Positions 42,026 to 53,920 are shown, numbered from the stretch's first letter. The stretch: DNA of 64,000 nucleotides from Adiantum capillus-veneris (GCA_014529385.2 CM043958.1:92596435-92660434); one strand, 5' to 3'. Numbers and translations are program-made. Notes: generated by a model from the letters alone, not told the origin.

Positions 42026-45000
42026 TCATAGGAGATCTAACATCGGTCGTTGGCGGATCTCATCAATCTCCTCCATGGTTAGTAGTCTGACCGGGCGTCG
42101 TGCATGCCTGGCCAACGTGCTCTGAATCTTCTGACGTAGCCTCCGTCGATGTTGTGTAGTCCTCCACAGTCAAGGGCGCCTAGAATTCCCCAGTTCAATC
42201 GCTCGGTCGATCAGTGTGCCTCTGGTGTGAGACGCGGGGGAGCTCTGCTGTGGGAGTGGCTCTTGCGACTGTCCCGTGTCTGCTCTGAAGAAGTCTGTTA
42301 TCCATCTTTGAGACTCGCTAGCCTCGCCATTCATCAGGCTATCTCTGTGTCTGCGCAGCTCGAGCAAGAACAAACCCAGGCATCTCTGATCTTCGTATCC
42401 CATGACTCTTGAGAGTGATCCAAAACCCTCTCTGAACAAGCAATGGAAGCGGCCTCGTACCTCGTAGTAGACGGGGCAGCGGCATGTATAATGCAGCTCT
42501 GTCTCAGGCTCCATGTCACACAAGGGGCATGTCCTGGCCTCTGCTGGTACTCCGCTGTATCTCCCAGTCTCAATCCGCAACTGGTGAGAAGATGTGCGTA
42601 ACTGGCCAATAGCACATCGTATCCCATGAGACAAGTGGGTGTCCATGTATCTGGGTCTCATCCCAAAACCATCTTCCGTATGCTGGAGAAGGTGGTCTCT
42701 GTAGAAAGCCATCTTCGTGCCCAATTCTTGTGTTGGTTGTATCCATGTCCTCCTGGTGTCTAGCTGGGTAAGGTCTTGGCGGATGAGCTTGGTGATCTCT
42801 AACTGTGTAAGAGTGAGAGATGGTGCATCCAATGAGCACTGGAATGGTGGCAACCTGTCTATGCTGAACCCATGCGCCTGAAACCATGATGCCATCTCCC
42901 CATACCAGCATGTTGTATCTCCTTGATGGCTAACTGTTGAGAGGACTCAAGTGCTATGTGAGCATATCTGTCTCTAGGAAGTTCCCATGTGCGGTTTATG
43001 AAGGAGACTGATCTGGTGAGCGCCTCCACCACTAGTGGGGGGGCCACTAGCTCTGCTCGGATAATGGCCCATGGTACTGATGCCTTGGCTCTAATGAGCC
43101 GCGAGATCATAGAGACGAGAGGTTTCTCCATGTTCCCCCATCCATCTGTGCAACCCGGCCTCCCGTGGTGATCCAATGAAGGTCCCCATATCTCAGCTCC
43201 ATAGAGCAATGCTGAAGCCACCATAGTGTCAAAGAGCCAGAGCTTCGTCCGAGGCTCCTGAAACTGAACCTGCCGAACACATCTTCTCTAATCTACCCAG
43301 TGCTGCGTGGGCTCTGATCAGTCTGGTCTCTGCTGCTCTTCTGAGTGAGAATGCACATCCGCTAAAAACCACTCCAAGGTGAGTGTAAGCATTTGTGTAC
43401 TCCACAGTCTCCTGGCCGTATGTGAATGTAGGTGCTGACCTCCTGATCCACTGTGGGGTGGTATTAAACACCATAACCTTGGTTTTACCAAGATTGACAG
43501 ACAAACCACTTTCGTGGGCAAACCTATGCAAAGCATCCAGTTGACGTTGCATTCCCTCTGGAGATTCGGAGATCAACACTACATCATCAGCATATAACAA
43601 AAGTGGAATCCATGTCCCTGCCAACTGTGCACCTCTATCACCATCGCTCTCAATGTAGACAGAAACCTCATCCACATACATACCGAAGAGAGTAGGAGAG
43701 AGCGGGCAACCCTCCTTCACCCCAATAGTGGAGTGAACCGGTGTAGAAAGTCCCTCAGGGGTGCGTACATGCCCTACTACTGATCTGTACAATGCCATGA
43801 TCCCCCAAATGAGCTCTGTGGGTACTCCCATTTCCTATAATCTGCGCATCAATCTAGCTCTGGGTAATGTGTCAAAAGCTTTCCAGAAGTCCACAACGCT
43901 ACAATAGATCCGTCTCCCATGAGATCTGCCTTCCTCGATGATGGCCCTGAGTGTCAAGATATGGTCAAGAGTAGAGAAGCCTCTCTTGAACCCTGCCTGC
44001 CCAGCTGCACGCATTCCTTCCCTCTCTGCCCATCTACTCAGCTGTTGCTCAAGAATGGATGCATACAACCGTGCCAGTGTGTGGCCAATCATGATAGTGC
44101 GATAATTCCCAGGCTCCATGGGGTCTCCTGACTTGAAGATAGGTAGGATCGTAGATAGGCTCCAACTGTCCGGTAGGCCCTCACACATGGCACGGTTAAA
44201 CATAATTGCTAGAAGCTCTGCTAGTAGGTCTTTGGCATGCATGAAATGCTCAGCGACTAAGCCATCATGATCATATGCTCTCCCAGTCCTCATCCTGTCA
44301 ATAGCTTTCTTCACCATCTCAGCAGTGAAAAAAGCACATGTGTGTGGGCATGGATCGGGGGGGTTGGGAAGGGGCGGTTGTCCAGGTACTGTGTACAAAG
44401 ATGATGCGTACTGACCCCGGGTCTCTGTGGACGAAATAGCGGGGGGGGGGGGACTGCTCATGAAAGAGCCGCCACGCCTCACGCGAGTCCTGACTCAAGA
44501 ATAGCTGATATAGATCCTGCTCGAGTCGAGCCAAAAAAGCCCTCTTCTTTCGCCGCACTAGGCGTCGGAAGTCAATCTGTGATTGTCTGTGAGTGACGTC
44601 CCCCAAAAGCACCTCCCTCTGAAGTCTGGCTCTAGTCTAGCGGCACTCCTCATTGTACCAGCTGTTCTGAGGCATGCTCCCTGATCGGCGGCTCTGCTCA
44701 GGCTGGGTGTGTGGGTATGCCTCTGCTGCTGCATCATGTAATGTATGTGTCAGTATAGTAGTTAGCTCCTCCAGAGCTCGCCCCGGGTCCTCAGTGAATA
44801 GGCGTCTGTAGATCCCGTCCATGTATACAGAATCTGTCTCCCGTGTGAATGCATAGCGAGTAGGAGCTGCTACCCGTGGCCTGTGTGCTACACTAAGCTG
44901 GAAGGAGATGGTCATCGACACCATAGCATGATCCACTGCCACCCCGACCGGTCTGGGCCCAACTGTGAGATCCTGGATACTAGAGATGAGATTCGGCTGT

Positions 45001-45733
45001 GCCATGACATAATCCACTGTGCTGGCTCCATGTTTGTGTGGGAAGCCTGTGCAAGCTCCCGCAGCAACAGGAAACCACTGTAGGCCATTCAAGATGGCCA
45101 GTCCATGGGCAGTGTCCATGTCTATCAGGTGTCGCCCATACTCAGTATATTCCACATCCTGTGATAGTCTGGACAGGCCCGTCTCTGCCACATCTATCTC
45201 TCTTAGCATCTCCTCTGAAGTATCATAAAACGCTGCCTGGTGATGGGCAGTCCTAGCATTGAAGTCCCCTAGGATGATAATGTCACCATCCCTAGAGAAC
45301 TCCCATATGTCATCATCCAAAATAGAGAAAGGGGATTGTCCTCTAGGTGATGCATAAACTGACGTACTCGGGGGAAAGTAGCAAATAGCAAGGTAAAGAT
45401 ATCTGTCTGTCTCTGCTTTCAATCTCACCCACATGTACCTAGCCTGCTCATCCCTGCGGGCTATATGTATCAATGGCTCCAGATCCTCTCTAAATAATAC
45501 TGCCACTCCCCTAGAGCCCCGTCCTCTGTGCTCTGAGCGTGTCTCGTGTCTGTAAGCTGTCTCCCACCTGTATCCACTAATGTGAGGCATGGATTGCCCA
45601 GGGGCCTGGTGTGTCCGAGTAAAAGATGACGTCACTTCCAGTAAAGCTACTCAAAAGCACCCACATCAAGACGCATAGATCCATTACATTTCCAGGCAGC
45701 CACTTTGAGTGTGGTCCCATAAGTCTCGCACCA
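42026..45733 (-). pseudogene. LINE P ORF2: endonuclease-RT-CCHC (about 1,235 codons)
   Basis: The order is: APE endonuclease (WKCNGSMRLD, ETHQAP-like start, MWVRL, GDFNARTAHH, TVDYVMAQ, VAVDHAMVS); linker (SGSMPQNSWYNEECR, RRLVRRKKRAFLARLEQDLY); RT (TILPIFKSGDPMEPGNYRTI, GVKEGCPLSPTLF, LLYADDVVLIS, GLSVNLGKTKVMVF, YTHLGVVFSG); C-terminal finger CPLCDMEPETELHYTCRCP; end RPMLDLL-stop. No RNase H domain is seen. Lesions: a small deletion near 45650 after DVGAFE, TAG at about 44634, a shift at the G-run 44442-44453, TAG at about 43832, and shifts near 43270 and 42920. It cannot make full-length protein. Confidence 0.9.
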
Positions 45734-46624
45734 TCGTGTGGAGCGTCTCTCTAGTATTACCACTTTTCCATCTCGGTAAAAAGCAATCTTGCCTTTTCCC
45801 CTTGCCGCTCTAATCTCCGGCATTACTTCCTGCATATGAGCGATCTGCGAGAGGGTGAGATCATCCCCGAGAAAGATGCCAGTCTCTTTAAGAGTTGGTT
45901 TTTTCTTCAAGGACTTCTTCGCTTCCATGGAGGGAAAACGGAGGATGAGTGCTCTTTCTTTTGAGGTTTCCCCACTGCTTCCATTTTTCTTTATGTTGCC
46001 CACTCTCCATGCTCTTGTGTGCGTCGGCTCATGAACCCCCATCAAGGCTGTGAGTTCTTTTACTTCTTCGTCCACAATTCCTTTGTCTTTAAGACCGCAA
46101 ATTCTCACATGTAAAGCACGTACCCGTCTTCTTTGCTCCTCCTCTAGTGTCTGATTAATGATAGTGGGTGTGGACGTGGGCGTTATCTCCTTGCCTTTTC
46201 CTTTCTTGGCCACCTTGATCCATTTCTCGGCTTCATCCGCCTTCTGTTGAGTTTTGGTAAGAACATCCACCCAAGAAGTCGTCATTTCTTTGTGTTGCTC
46301 TTCTCCCTCTTTGATGGCCCGTACTTGCTCCTTGATCGTGTTGATTTCTTCGATTACTGAGGGTTGCAGTTCGCCCTCTTCCAATGTGTTTCTTGATCGT
46401 GCTTCGGCGAGATCTTTCTTGAGTGACGCAATCTCTTCATCTTGAGTCGTCACTCGGTCTTCCAGCGTATTTATCTTGCTCTCTTGGATCAGCACGCATC
46501 CTTCGAGCATGTTTATCGTGCCCAAGAGATTGCGGTTCATCTTGGTAATGGTCTCCGTCATTTCCTCTTTGCACTTTTGAATGGCATCCTCTAGGGGGTC
46601 GGCTTTATCGTTCAGCTTCCTCAT
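45734..46624 (-). CDS. LINE P ORF1 (L1-type ORF1p), open into ORF2
   Basis: Open from MRKLNDKADPLEDAIQKCKE at 46624. It has a coiled coil (about residues 1-115), a linker, an RRM-like domain (HVRICGLKDKGIVDEEVKELTALMG) and a basic C-terminal domain (QEVMPEIRAARGKGKIAFYRDGKVVIL). The usual TGA after ERRST is CGA (45734-45736), so the frame runs on into the endonuclease (VAAWKCNGSMRLDVGAFE) before a stop at about 45647. By analogy with L1 the protein would coat LINE RNA as trimers. It has no internal stop, but expression is unknown. Confidence 0.85.
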
Positions 46625-46751
46625 GCTTGATCGCAGTCCGAAAAAGAGTCACTAAACGCACGTGTGCACCCACACTAACAGCGGGTGCGGTAGCTGGGCG
46701 AGTGGGGGAACGCAAGGAGGTATGGCAAGGGAGCAGCAGCGATAGAGTACG

Positions 46752-46756
<5 letters not shown>

Positions 46757-46800
<44 letters not shown>

Positions 46801-46804
46801 GGGC

Positions 46805-46850
<46 letters not shown>

Positions 46851-46852
46851 GG

Positions 46853-46897
<45 letters not shown>

Positions 46898-47370
46898 GGG
46901 GGGGGGGGGGGGGGGGGGGCGTGTGGGGTACGGGGGAGAGAGAGAGAGAGAGAGAGCAGCTAAAAAAGAGAGGGCAGCACAATAGACGATAGAGTTAAAA
47001 TATAAAGAGTTTAGAGTTTAGTAGGTTAAAAATTTATTAAAAAGGGGGGGTGCGATAGAGAGAGGGCAGCGCAATAGGCGATAGCGGGGGGGGGGGGGGG
47101 GGGGGGGGGCAGCGCGATAGAAAGAGGGAGCGCGGGGGCAGCGCGATAGAGAGGGGGAGCGGGGAGGCAGCGCACAGGGTAGCGGGAGTGCAGAGGCAGG
47201 GGGTGCGGGTGCGCAGGGGCAGAGAGGGTGCGAGGCAGGAGAGGGAGAGATTTCCCTGCGGGTGCGGGGCGAGCGGAAGCAGGAGCGCAGCGGCAGCAGC
47301 GGGGGGGGAGCGAGATAGAGCGGGAGCGCAGGGGGCAGCACCGGGGGGGGGGGGGGGGGGCGCGCGCGCG

Positions 47371-47415
<45 letters not shown>
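46757..47415 (+). repeat. GA / poly(G) / G-rich low-complexity block
   Basis: GA tracts at 46757-46797, 46809-46847, 46857-46892 and 46935-46956 are separated by GTACGGGCGA words, so the array is a higher-order repeat. Poly(G) at 46895-46919, 47086-47109 and 47343-47360, a (CG)5 run, then (GA)n 47372-47415. G-rich words GGGCAGCGCGATAGA recur. About 60 bp of AT-rich DNA lies at 46980-47040. No gene seen. Confidence 0.9.
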
Positions 47416-47418
<3 letters not shown>

Positions 47419-47927
47419 AATGAAATGAAATGTTATATTAACGTCTTCAAAAGGCCAAAGTGACCTATGAGACCAAAAAGTTACAATGTGATGGATCTGA
47501 AACAAAGTCAGAGTAACAAGATGACAAAATGACAGAATGACAAAATAAGATACTATGGAATCCTAAACTGCTAGGTGTACGAGGATCAGAGATGCCTGGG
47601 TTTGTTTTTGCTCGAGCTGCGCAGACACGGAGAGAGCCTGATGAAAGGAGAGGCTAGCCAGTCTCAGAGACACATCACAGACTCCTTTAGAGATGCCACT
47701 GGACACCCGGAGGAGTTACTACCAAAGCAGAGCTCGTCGCCTTACACCAGAGGCACACTCATCGACCGAGCGACTGAGCTAGGGAGATCCAGACGCCCAC
47801 GACTACGGAGGACTACACAACATCGACGAAGGTTGAATCAGAGGATTCGAATCACTTTGGCTCGACATGCACGATGCCCGGTCAGACTACTGACCATGGA
47901 GGAGATTGATGAGATCCGTCAGCGAGA
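47416..47927. mobile_element. LINE Q, 3' UTR plus inverted 5' segment
   Basis: Tail and 3' UTR (47416-47577) are in minus orientation. At 47577/47578 the sequence switches to plus orientation and shows the ORF2 C-terminus, YEDQRCLGLFLLEL to LTMEEIDEIRQR (47578-47927). The inverted part comes from just upstream of the 3' part in the consensus, with about 50 bp missing between them. This is the classic 5'-inversion produced by twin priming during target-primed reverse transcription. Confidence 0.85.
47578..47927 (+). pseudogene. LINE Q inverted ORF2 C-terminal fragment
   Basis: An uninterrupted frame encodes the last about 117 residues of ORF2 (GEASQSQRHITDSFRDATGH, TRGTLIDRATELGRSRRPRL, ITLARHARCPVRLLTMEEID). 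It has no start and lies against the direction of its own 3' UTR. Confidence 0.87.
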
Positions 47928-50900
47928 GAAATGAAATGAAATGAAATGTTATATTAACGTCTTCAAAAGGCAAAAATGACTTATGAGACCAAAAAGTTAC
48001 AATTGGTGAATCTGATACCATGTCTGAGTACGGAAATTACAAAGTTACAAAGTTACCAAGTTACAAAGAGCTAACACTAAAACACTAAGGAGAAAGGAAA
48101 TAAGGGGGGAGGGGGGGGTGGGGGGGTTTGTGGGTTCAGATGAAATCTCTCATCCGTCGCTGTCGGATCTCATCGACCTCCTCCATGGTCAAAACTCTGG
48201 TTGGGCGTCTTGCATGTCGAGCTAGAGTGATCTGTATCTTCTGTTGCAACCTTCGTCGGTAGTGGGAGACCCCCCGAGGTCGTGGATGTCTGGATCTGCC
48301 AGGTTCAGTGGCTCTGTCAAGCAGTGTACCTCTAGTATGAGTAGGCTCTGAGATCTGCTGTAATGACTGCTTCGTTGGCTCTCCTCTGTCTGGTGTAAAG
48401 AACTCTGTGATTCGTCTCTGAGACTGTCTTTCCCCTGATGTCCTCAGCAAGCTCTCCCTAAGTCTGCGCAGCTCTAGCAGGAACAATCCGAGACACTTCT
48501 GATCCTTGTATCTCATGACTCTAGAAAAAGGTCCGAACCCTTCTCTGAACAAGCAGTGAAAGCGGCCGCATATCTCATAGCATGCCGGGCAGTGACATGT
48601 GTAGTGCAGCTCTGTCTCTGGCTCTAAGTTACATAGGTGACATATCCTGGCTCCTGTCGGCACTCCTCGAAATCGGCAAGTCTTGATCTGGAGTTGATGT
48701 GAGGATGTGCGTATCTGTCCAATAGAGCATCTTATCCCATGGGATAAGTGTGTATCCATGTGTGCTGGTCTAGTCACAAAGCTGTCCTCCGTGAGTTGGA
48801 GAAGGTGCTCTCTGTAGAAGGCCATCTTCGTGCCCAACTCCTGTGTTGGCTGTATCCATGTGCTCTTGGTATTTAGCTGAATCAGATCCTGACGTATGAG
48901 CCTGGTGATCTCTGTCCGTGTGAGAGACAAGGAGGGTGCATCCAAGGAGTATTGAAGCGGAGGTAATCTATCCATGTTGAGACCATGCGACTGAAACCAT
49001 GATGTCATCTGTCCATACCAACATGCTGTATCGCCTTGTAGAGCTAGTTGTCGAGATGACTCCAGGGCAAGCAGAGCGTATCTGTCTCTGGGGAGATCCC
49101 ATAGACCGTGCATAAAGGAAGCTGATCTCGTCAGTGCCTCCACCACGAGGGGGGGGCGCTAGCTCAGCTCGGATAATCTCATGTGGTACTGAGGCCTTAT
49201 CCCGAATCATCCAAGCGATCATAGAGACCAGAGGCCTCTCCATACATCTCCATCCATTTGTGTTGCCAGATCTCCCATGGTGGTCTACTGAGGGTCCCCA
49301 TACCTGAACTCCATAGAGCATAGCTCCATAGAGCATAACTGGAGTCACTAGAGTGTCAAAAAGCCAAAGCTTTGTTAGCGGTTCCTGAAACTGAACCTGC
49401 GAACACATCCTCTTCAGTCCTCCCAGAGCTGCATATGCTCTCGTTAGTCTAGTCTCTGATGCTCTCCTTAGTGAAAACACCGGTCCACTGAATACTACCC
49501 CTAGATAGGTATATGCATCTGTGTACTCCAAGTCTCCTGGCCATACATAAATGTGGGTACCGACCTCCTGACCCACTGTGGTGTGGTGTTGAACACCATA
49601 ACCTTGGTTTTCCCCAGATTGACCGACAATCCACTATCACGAGCAAATGTATGCAGAGCATCCAAATGACGTTGCATCCCCTCTGGGAAGTCTGACATCA
49701 GCACAATATCATCAGCATATAGTAACAGTGGAATCCATGTCCCTGCTAGCTAAGCCCCCCTGTCCCCCTGCCGCTCTACATAGTCTGAAAACTCATCCAC
49801 ATACATCCCAAAAAGAGTCGGGGATAGGGGGCATCCTTGCTTTACTCCAATAGTGGAGTGGACCATGTCAGACATTCCCTCAGTGGTGCGTACCCGCCCC
49901 ATCACTGTCTTGTATAGAGCCAGAATACCCCATATCAGCTCTGTAGGCACACCCATGTCCTGTAGTCTGTGTATAAGTCTGGCTCTCGGCACTGTGTCAA
50001 AAGCTTTGCGGAAATCCACAAAGCTACAATAGATTCTCTTGTCATGGTGTCTACCCTCCTCAATAATAGCTCCGAGTGTCAGAATCTGGTCAAGAGTGGA
50101 GAAACATCTCCTGAAACCTACTTGCCCTGGTGCTCTTATTCCCTCTCGCTATGCCCATCTACTCAACTCCTGCTCAAGAACGAATGTATACAACCTAGCT
50201 AATGTGTGTCCAACGATGATGGTGCGATAATTCGCGGGAATCATGGGATCTCCTGACTTGAAAATAGGCACAATCGTAGACATACTCCAAGTCTCCGGGA
50301 AGCCTTCATACATGGCTTGAGTAAACATCATAGCAAGGAGCTCTGCAAGCATATCCTTGGCATGGATGAAGTGCTCTGCTACCAGACCATCATGATCATG
50401 TGCTCTCCTTGTCTTCATTCTATCAATGGCTTTCCTTACCCTCTTGGCGGTAAAGAAAGAACATGTCTCTGGGCATGTCTCTAGTGGGTCCGGCAAATGT
50501 GGTTGCCCTAATGCTGTGTAGAGAGATGTGGCATATTCCCCCCATGGCTCGATGGATCATGGAGGTGACCGCGGGCGGTGGTGAATGCTCGTGGAATAGC
50601 CTCCATGCCTCGCCTGAGTCCTCACTTATAAATAGCTGATATAGATCCCGCTCTAGCTGAGATAGATAGGCCCTTTTCTTTCGTCGCACTAGGCGGCGAA
50701 AGATAATCCGTGATTGTCTATGTGTGGTAATACCCGTGAGCACTTCCCTTTGTAGTTTGATCCTCGTCTCTCTGCACTCCTCATCACACCAACTGTTCTG
50801 GGGCATGTTCCCAGATCGTCTCCATGTGGGCTGGTTGTGGGGGTATGCCTCTGATGCTGCATCATGGAGCGTCTCTGTCAATATCTGAGTGAGTTCATCT

Positions 50901-51109
50901 AGTGGCCGTCCCGGCTCCTGGGTGCATAGCTGCCTGTATATCTCATCCATATACAAGAATCCGTCTCCCTCATGAAGGTATACCGAGTGTGTGTGGGGAC
51001 CTCTCCTAATGGAGCTGTCCTGAACTGAAAGGTCAGGGTGAGACACGATAGCATGATCAACTGCTACTCGAACTGGCCTAGTGCCCACCATGAAATCCTG
51101 AAAGGAAGG

Positions 51110-51112
<3 letters not shown>
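47928..51112 (-). mobile_element. LINE R, 5'-truncated in the endonuclease
   Basis: Four AAATG units and the tail at 47928 follow a short GCGAGAG. The 3' UTR has a G-rich stretch at about 48105-48127. ORF2 runs back to the end of the endonuclease (FMVGTRPVRVAVDHAIVS), where (GA)n begins at 51113. It belongs to the LINE K subfamily (DPLETCPETCSFF). Confidence 0.93.
48136..51105 (-). pseudogene. LINE R ORF2 (RT to C-terminus)
   Basis: The C-terminal piece 48136-49146 is open for 336 codons and ends MEEVDEIRQRRMRDFI-stop, with the finger CHLCNLEPETELHYTCHCP intact. The RT region (49500-50019) has FRKAFDTVPRARL, GVKQGCPLSPTLF and LGKTKVMVFNT. The catalytic YADD region near 49705 is split by a stop (TAA in place of Gln, about 49750) though the residues remain. 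Other breaks lie near 49150, 49530 and 50140. A small direct repeat (CTCCATAGAGCATA twice) is at about 49309-49338. Confidence 0.87.

Positions 51113-51158
<46 letters not shown>
51113..51158 (+). repeat. (GA)n microsatellite
   Basis: GA tract between the 5' end of LINE R and the tail of LINE S. Confidence 0.97.
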
Positions 51159-51161
<3 letters not shown>

Positions 51162-51922
51162 GAAATGAAATGAAATGTTATATTAACGTCTTCAAAAGGC
51201 CAAAGTGACCTATGAGACCAGAAAGTTACAATGTGGTGGATCTGATACGAAGTCAGAATAACAAAATGACAAATGACAAAATAAATACTATGGAATCCTA
51301 AACTACTAGATGTGAGCTAAGCAGCTAGGTGGGATAGCTAAATCACAAAAAATCCAGCATCAATCACTGGCGGATCTCATCAATCTCCTCCATGGTCAAT
51401 AGCCTGACCGGGCGTCGTGCATGTCGGGGCAAAGTGATCCGAATCCTCTGATGCAACCTCTCTCGATGCTGTATAGTCCTCCGCAATCGTGGGCGTTTGG
51501 GTCTCCCTAGCTCGGTCGCTCGGCCGATCAGTGTGCCTCTGGTGTGAGGCGACGAGCTCTCCTGTTGTAGTAGCTCCTCCGAGTGCCCAGTGTCTGATCT
51601 AAAGAAGTCTGTGATCCGTCTCTGAGACTGGCTAGCCTCTCCCCTCATCAGGCTCTCTCTGTGTCTGCGCAGCTCGAGCAAAAACAGACCCAAGCATCTC
51701 TCATACTCGTACCGCATGACTCTGGAGGGTGGTCCGAAGCCCTCTCTGAACAAGCAGTGGAAGCGGCCATGTATCTCGTAGTAGACGGGACAGTGGCATG
51801 TGTAGTACAACTCTGTCTCAGGCTCCATGTCACACACGAGGCATGTCCTGGCCTCTGCCGATACTCCACTGTATCTCCCAGTCTCGATCCGCAGCTGGTG
51901 TGAAGATGTGCGTATCTGGCCA

Positions 51923-51925
<3 letters not shown>
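51159..51925 (-). mobile_element. LINE S, 5'-truncated (0.77 kb)
   Basis: Tail, 3' UTR and the last about 190 codons of ORF2, ending upstream at IGQIRTSSHQL and then (GA)n. GA on both sides. Confidence 0.93.
51364..51920 (-). pseudogene. LINE S ORF2 C-terminal fragment
   Basis: Open frame through the finger (CLVCDMEPETELYYTCHCP, His changed to Tyr) and on to LLTMEEIDEIRQ-stop. It has no start of its own. The Ser-Leu repeat upstream is the translated GA tract. Confidence 0.87.

Positions 51926-51969
<44 letters not shown>
51926..51969 (+). repeat. (GA)n microsatellite
   Basis: GA tract between LINE S and the tail of LINE T. Confidence 0.97.
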
Positions 51970-51972
<3 letters not shown>

Positions 51973-52341
51973 GAAATAAAGAGAAATGTTATATTAACGT
52001 CTTCAAATGGCCAAACTGACCTATGAGACCACAAGGTTACAATGTGGTGGATATGATACAAAGTCAAAGTAACAAAAATAACAACAATAAAAACATATCC
52101 TAACAAAATAAATATGCTATGGAATCCTAAGCCGCTCAATGTGAATAAGCAGCTGGGTGGGATAGCTAAATAGCTAAATCACAGGAGATCCAACATCGGT
52201 CGCTGGCGGATCTCATCAATATCCTCCATGGTCAGTAGTCTGACCGGGCGGCGTGTATGCCTCGCCAAAGTGACTCGAATCTTCTGATGTAGCCTCCCTC
52301 GATGCTGTGTAGTCCTCCGCGGTCGTGGGCGTCTGGATCTC

Positions 52342-52346
52342 CCCAG
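52342..52346. repeat. Copia target-site duplication, left
   Basis: CCCAG, identical to 60029-60033. Confidence 0.92.
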
Positions 52347-52651
52347 TGTTGGGTTAAAGGCCTAAATAACCCCTTTTTGTACATTTTTATACTTTGTCCA
52401 GGTTCAATATTGTCCAGGTTCATATTGAACCTAATATGAACCTGGACACATTTTTTAAAGGTCACTTATAATAAAAGTGGGAAAACCCAAAACTCACTTA
52501 TTAAGTTTTCCCCAAAAATGTGAGCTCTCTCTCTCTCCCTCTTCGTTCTGCTAGCGCTTCTTCTCCTGCTGGCTTTCGCCACCCCTCTCTGCACACACTC
52601 TGCACATCTTTGCGTGCTCTATCACTTGCACACACCGCCGTGCGCTCATCA
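52347..52651 (+). repeat. Copia 5' LTR (305 bp)
   Basis: It starts TGTTGGGTTAAAGGCC and ends GCGCTCATCA. It contains a palindromic CCAGGTTCAATATGAACCTGG-type core that is expanded by 27 bp relative to the 3' LTR. Confidence 0.95.
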
Positions 52652-52653
52652 AC

Positions 52654-52665
52654 TGGTATCAGAGC
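52654..52665 (+). other. Copia primer-binding site
   Basis: TGGTATCAGAGC, complementary to the plant initiator Met tRNA 3' end, two bases after the LTR. Confidence 0.93.
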
Positions 52666-53190
52666 CGGATTAGGGTTTCAGAAGCTTTGCGCAGGTGGCT
52701 GGACAGCAAGCGAAAGGCTTCTCTCGCGTCAAATTTCTGCTTTCATCGCGAAGCCCCTTGCTTCCGATGTCACCTAGGGTGATTAGGGTTTCCAAAACAG
52801 CCTAAAACAGGCTGAAATTAGGTCAAAACAGGCTGAAATTAGATCAAAACACGTAAAAACCAGAAAATTACAGGTCAAAGTAGCAAAACGCAGGTGTTCT
52901 AAATCGATTCCCGTGAATGCCCCTTGCTTTTCCCACTCAAAACAGGTCCATTTGATGTAAATTGATGCACCAAAACAGTAAATTTGCAGAAAATTCAGAA
53001 TTGGACTGTTTTTATGTACACAAATTGAGGTTTATGAACGCCTTTTGTGGGTTTATGCAAGTACGCATTGGGGATACTTATTAATTGCTGAAATTTTCAG
53101 CACATTGTATGCAACGTGCGGTACATTGTGATCACTGAAAATTTTCAGATTTTGTGTAAACACTTTCTACTGCATTTTTATCCGTGCAAA
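52666..53190 (+). other. Copia untranslated leader
   Basis: About 525 bp between primer site and gag ATG, rich in AAAACAGG and GAAATTTTCAG words. No open frame of note. Confidence 0.7.
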
Positions 53191-53920
53191 ATGGCCTCTA
53201 CTTCCTCGTCGTCTGATGCCAAGAGCTTGATGAAAATCAAGCGATTTGACGGTACAGGTTTCGACCTATGGCAGGACAGGATGCAGGGGATTTTGTTCCT
53301 CAAGGATTGTGAGGACGCCCTTTTGGCTGTAAAGCTTGAGGATATGCCGGATGAGGATTGGGCCAAGCTCAACAAGAGAGCAAAGGCCTACATCAAAATG
53401 GCTGTGACCGATGACATTCTGGTGGACATAAAGGGCTTGGACAGTGCACATGCAATTTGGCATAAGTTGAAGGCCACTTATGAGAATGCCACCCCTGTGA
53501 ATCAGGTGCATTTGATGCGCAAACTGGTGAACATGATGCTTGACGAAGTCAAGTCGTCTTCTGAGCAGTATTATGAGTCAGCTACAAGATACTGGGCTTC
53601 AACCTTTTGATGACAAGTTGAAAGCCATATTTTTGTTGATGACTTTTCCAGACTCTTGGGAAACTCTTGTGGTTTCTTTGAGTAATAGCCCCAACCTCAC
53701 ATACGATGGAGTGCAAGGCTCCATCTTAAATGAGGAAATTAGACGCAAATCTAGTGGTGGGGAAGGTGGCAGTTCTGCTTACAATGTGAGAGGCAGAAGT
53801 CATAAGTAAAATACAGGTACCAAGACTCAAAACAGGAGCAAAAGAAAGTCTAGGGATAAGGATGTGACTTGTTATCAGTGTGGCAAAAAAGGCCATAAGA
53901 AGCCAGATTGCAGGTATTTC
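53191..53920 (+). pseudogene. Copia gag with zinc knuckle
   Basis: Start MASTSSSSDAKSLMKIKRFD at 53191. It has the UBN2/gag core (FDLWQDRMQGILF, AIWHKLKATYE, LMRKLVNMML, then LQPFDDKLKAIFLLMTFPDS and ILNEEIRRKSSGG). The CCHC knuckle CYQCGKKGHKKPDC lies at about 53869-53910. A deletion/frameshift near 53560-53580 and a TAA at about 53807 break it. Another frame change follows the knuckle. Gag would form the virus-like particle of the element. Confidence 0.88.

Larger units (their letters stand above)
41825..46756 (-). mobile_element. LINE P, most complete copy (about 4.9 kb)
   Basis: It has the (ATTTC)n tail against GAGAGAGAG at 41816-41824, a 3' UTR of about 200 bp, ORF2 42026-45733, ORF1 45734-46624, a leader of about 130 bp and then (GA)n at 46757. 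No foreign insertion interrupts it. It can serve as the reference for the family. ORF1 and ORF2 are in the same frame, and here the intervening TGA has become CGA. Confidence 0.95.

Noticed and set aside
46757-46956. CRISPR-like array of GA blocks with spacers
   Set aside because: The repeats are dinucleotide tracts and the spacers (GTACGGGCGA) are identical; it is a compound microsatellite in a nuclear genome.
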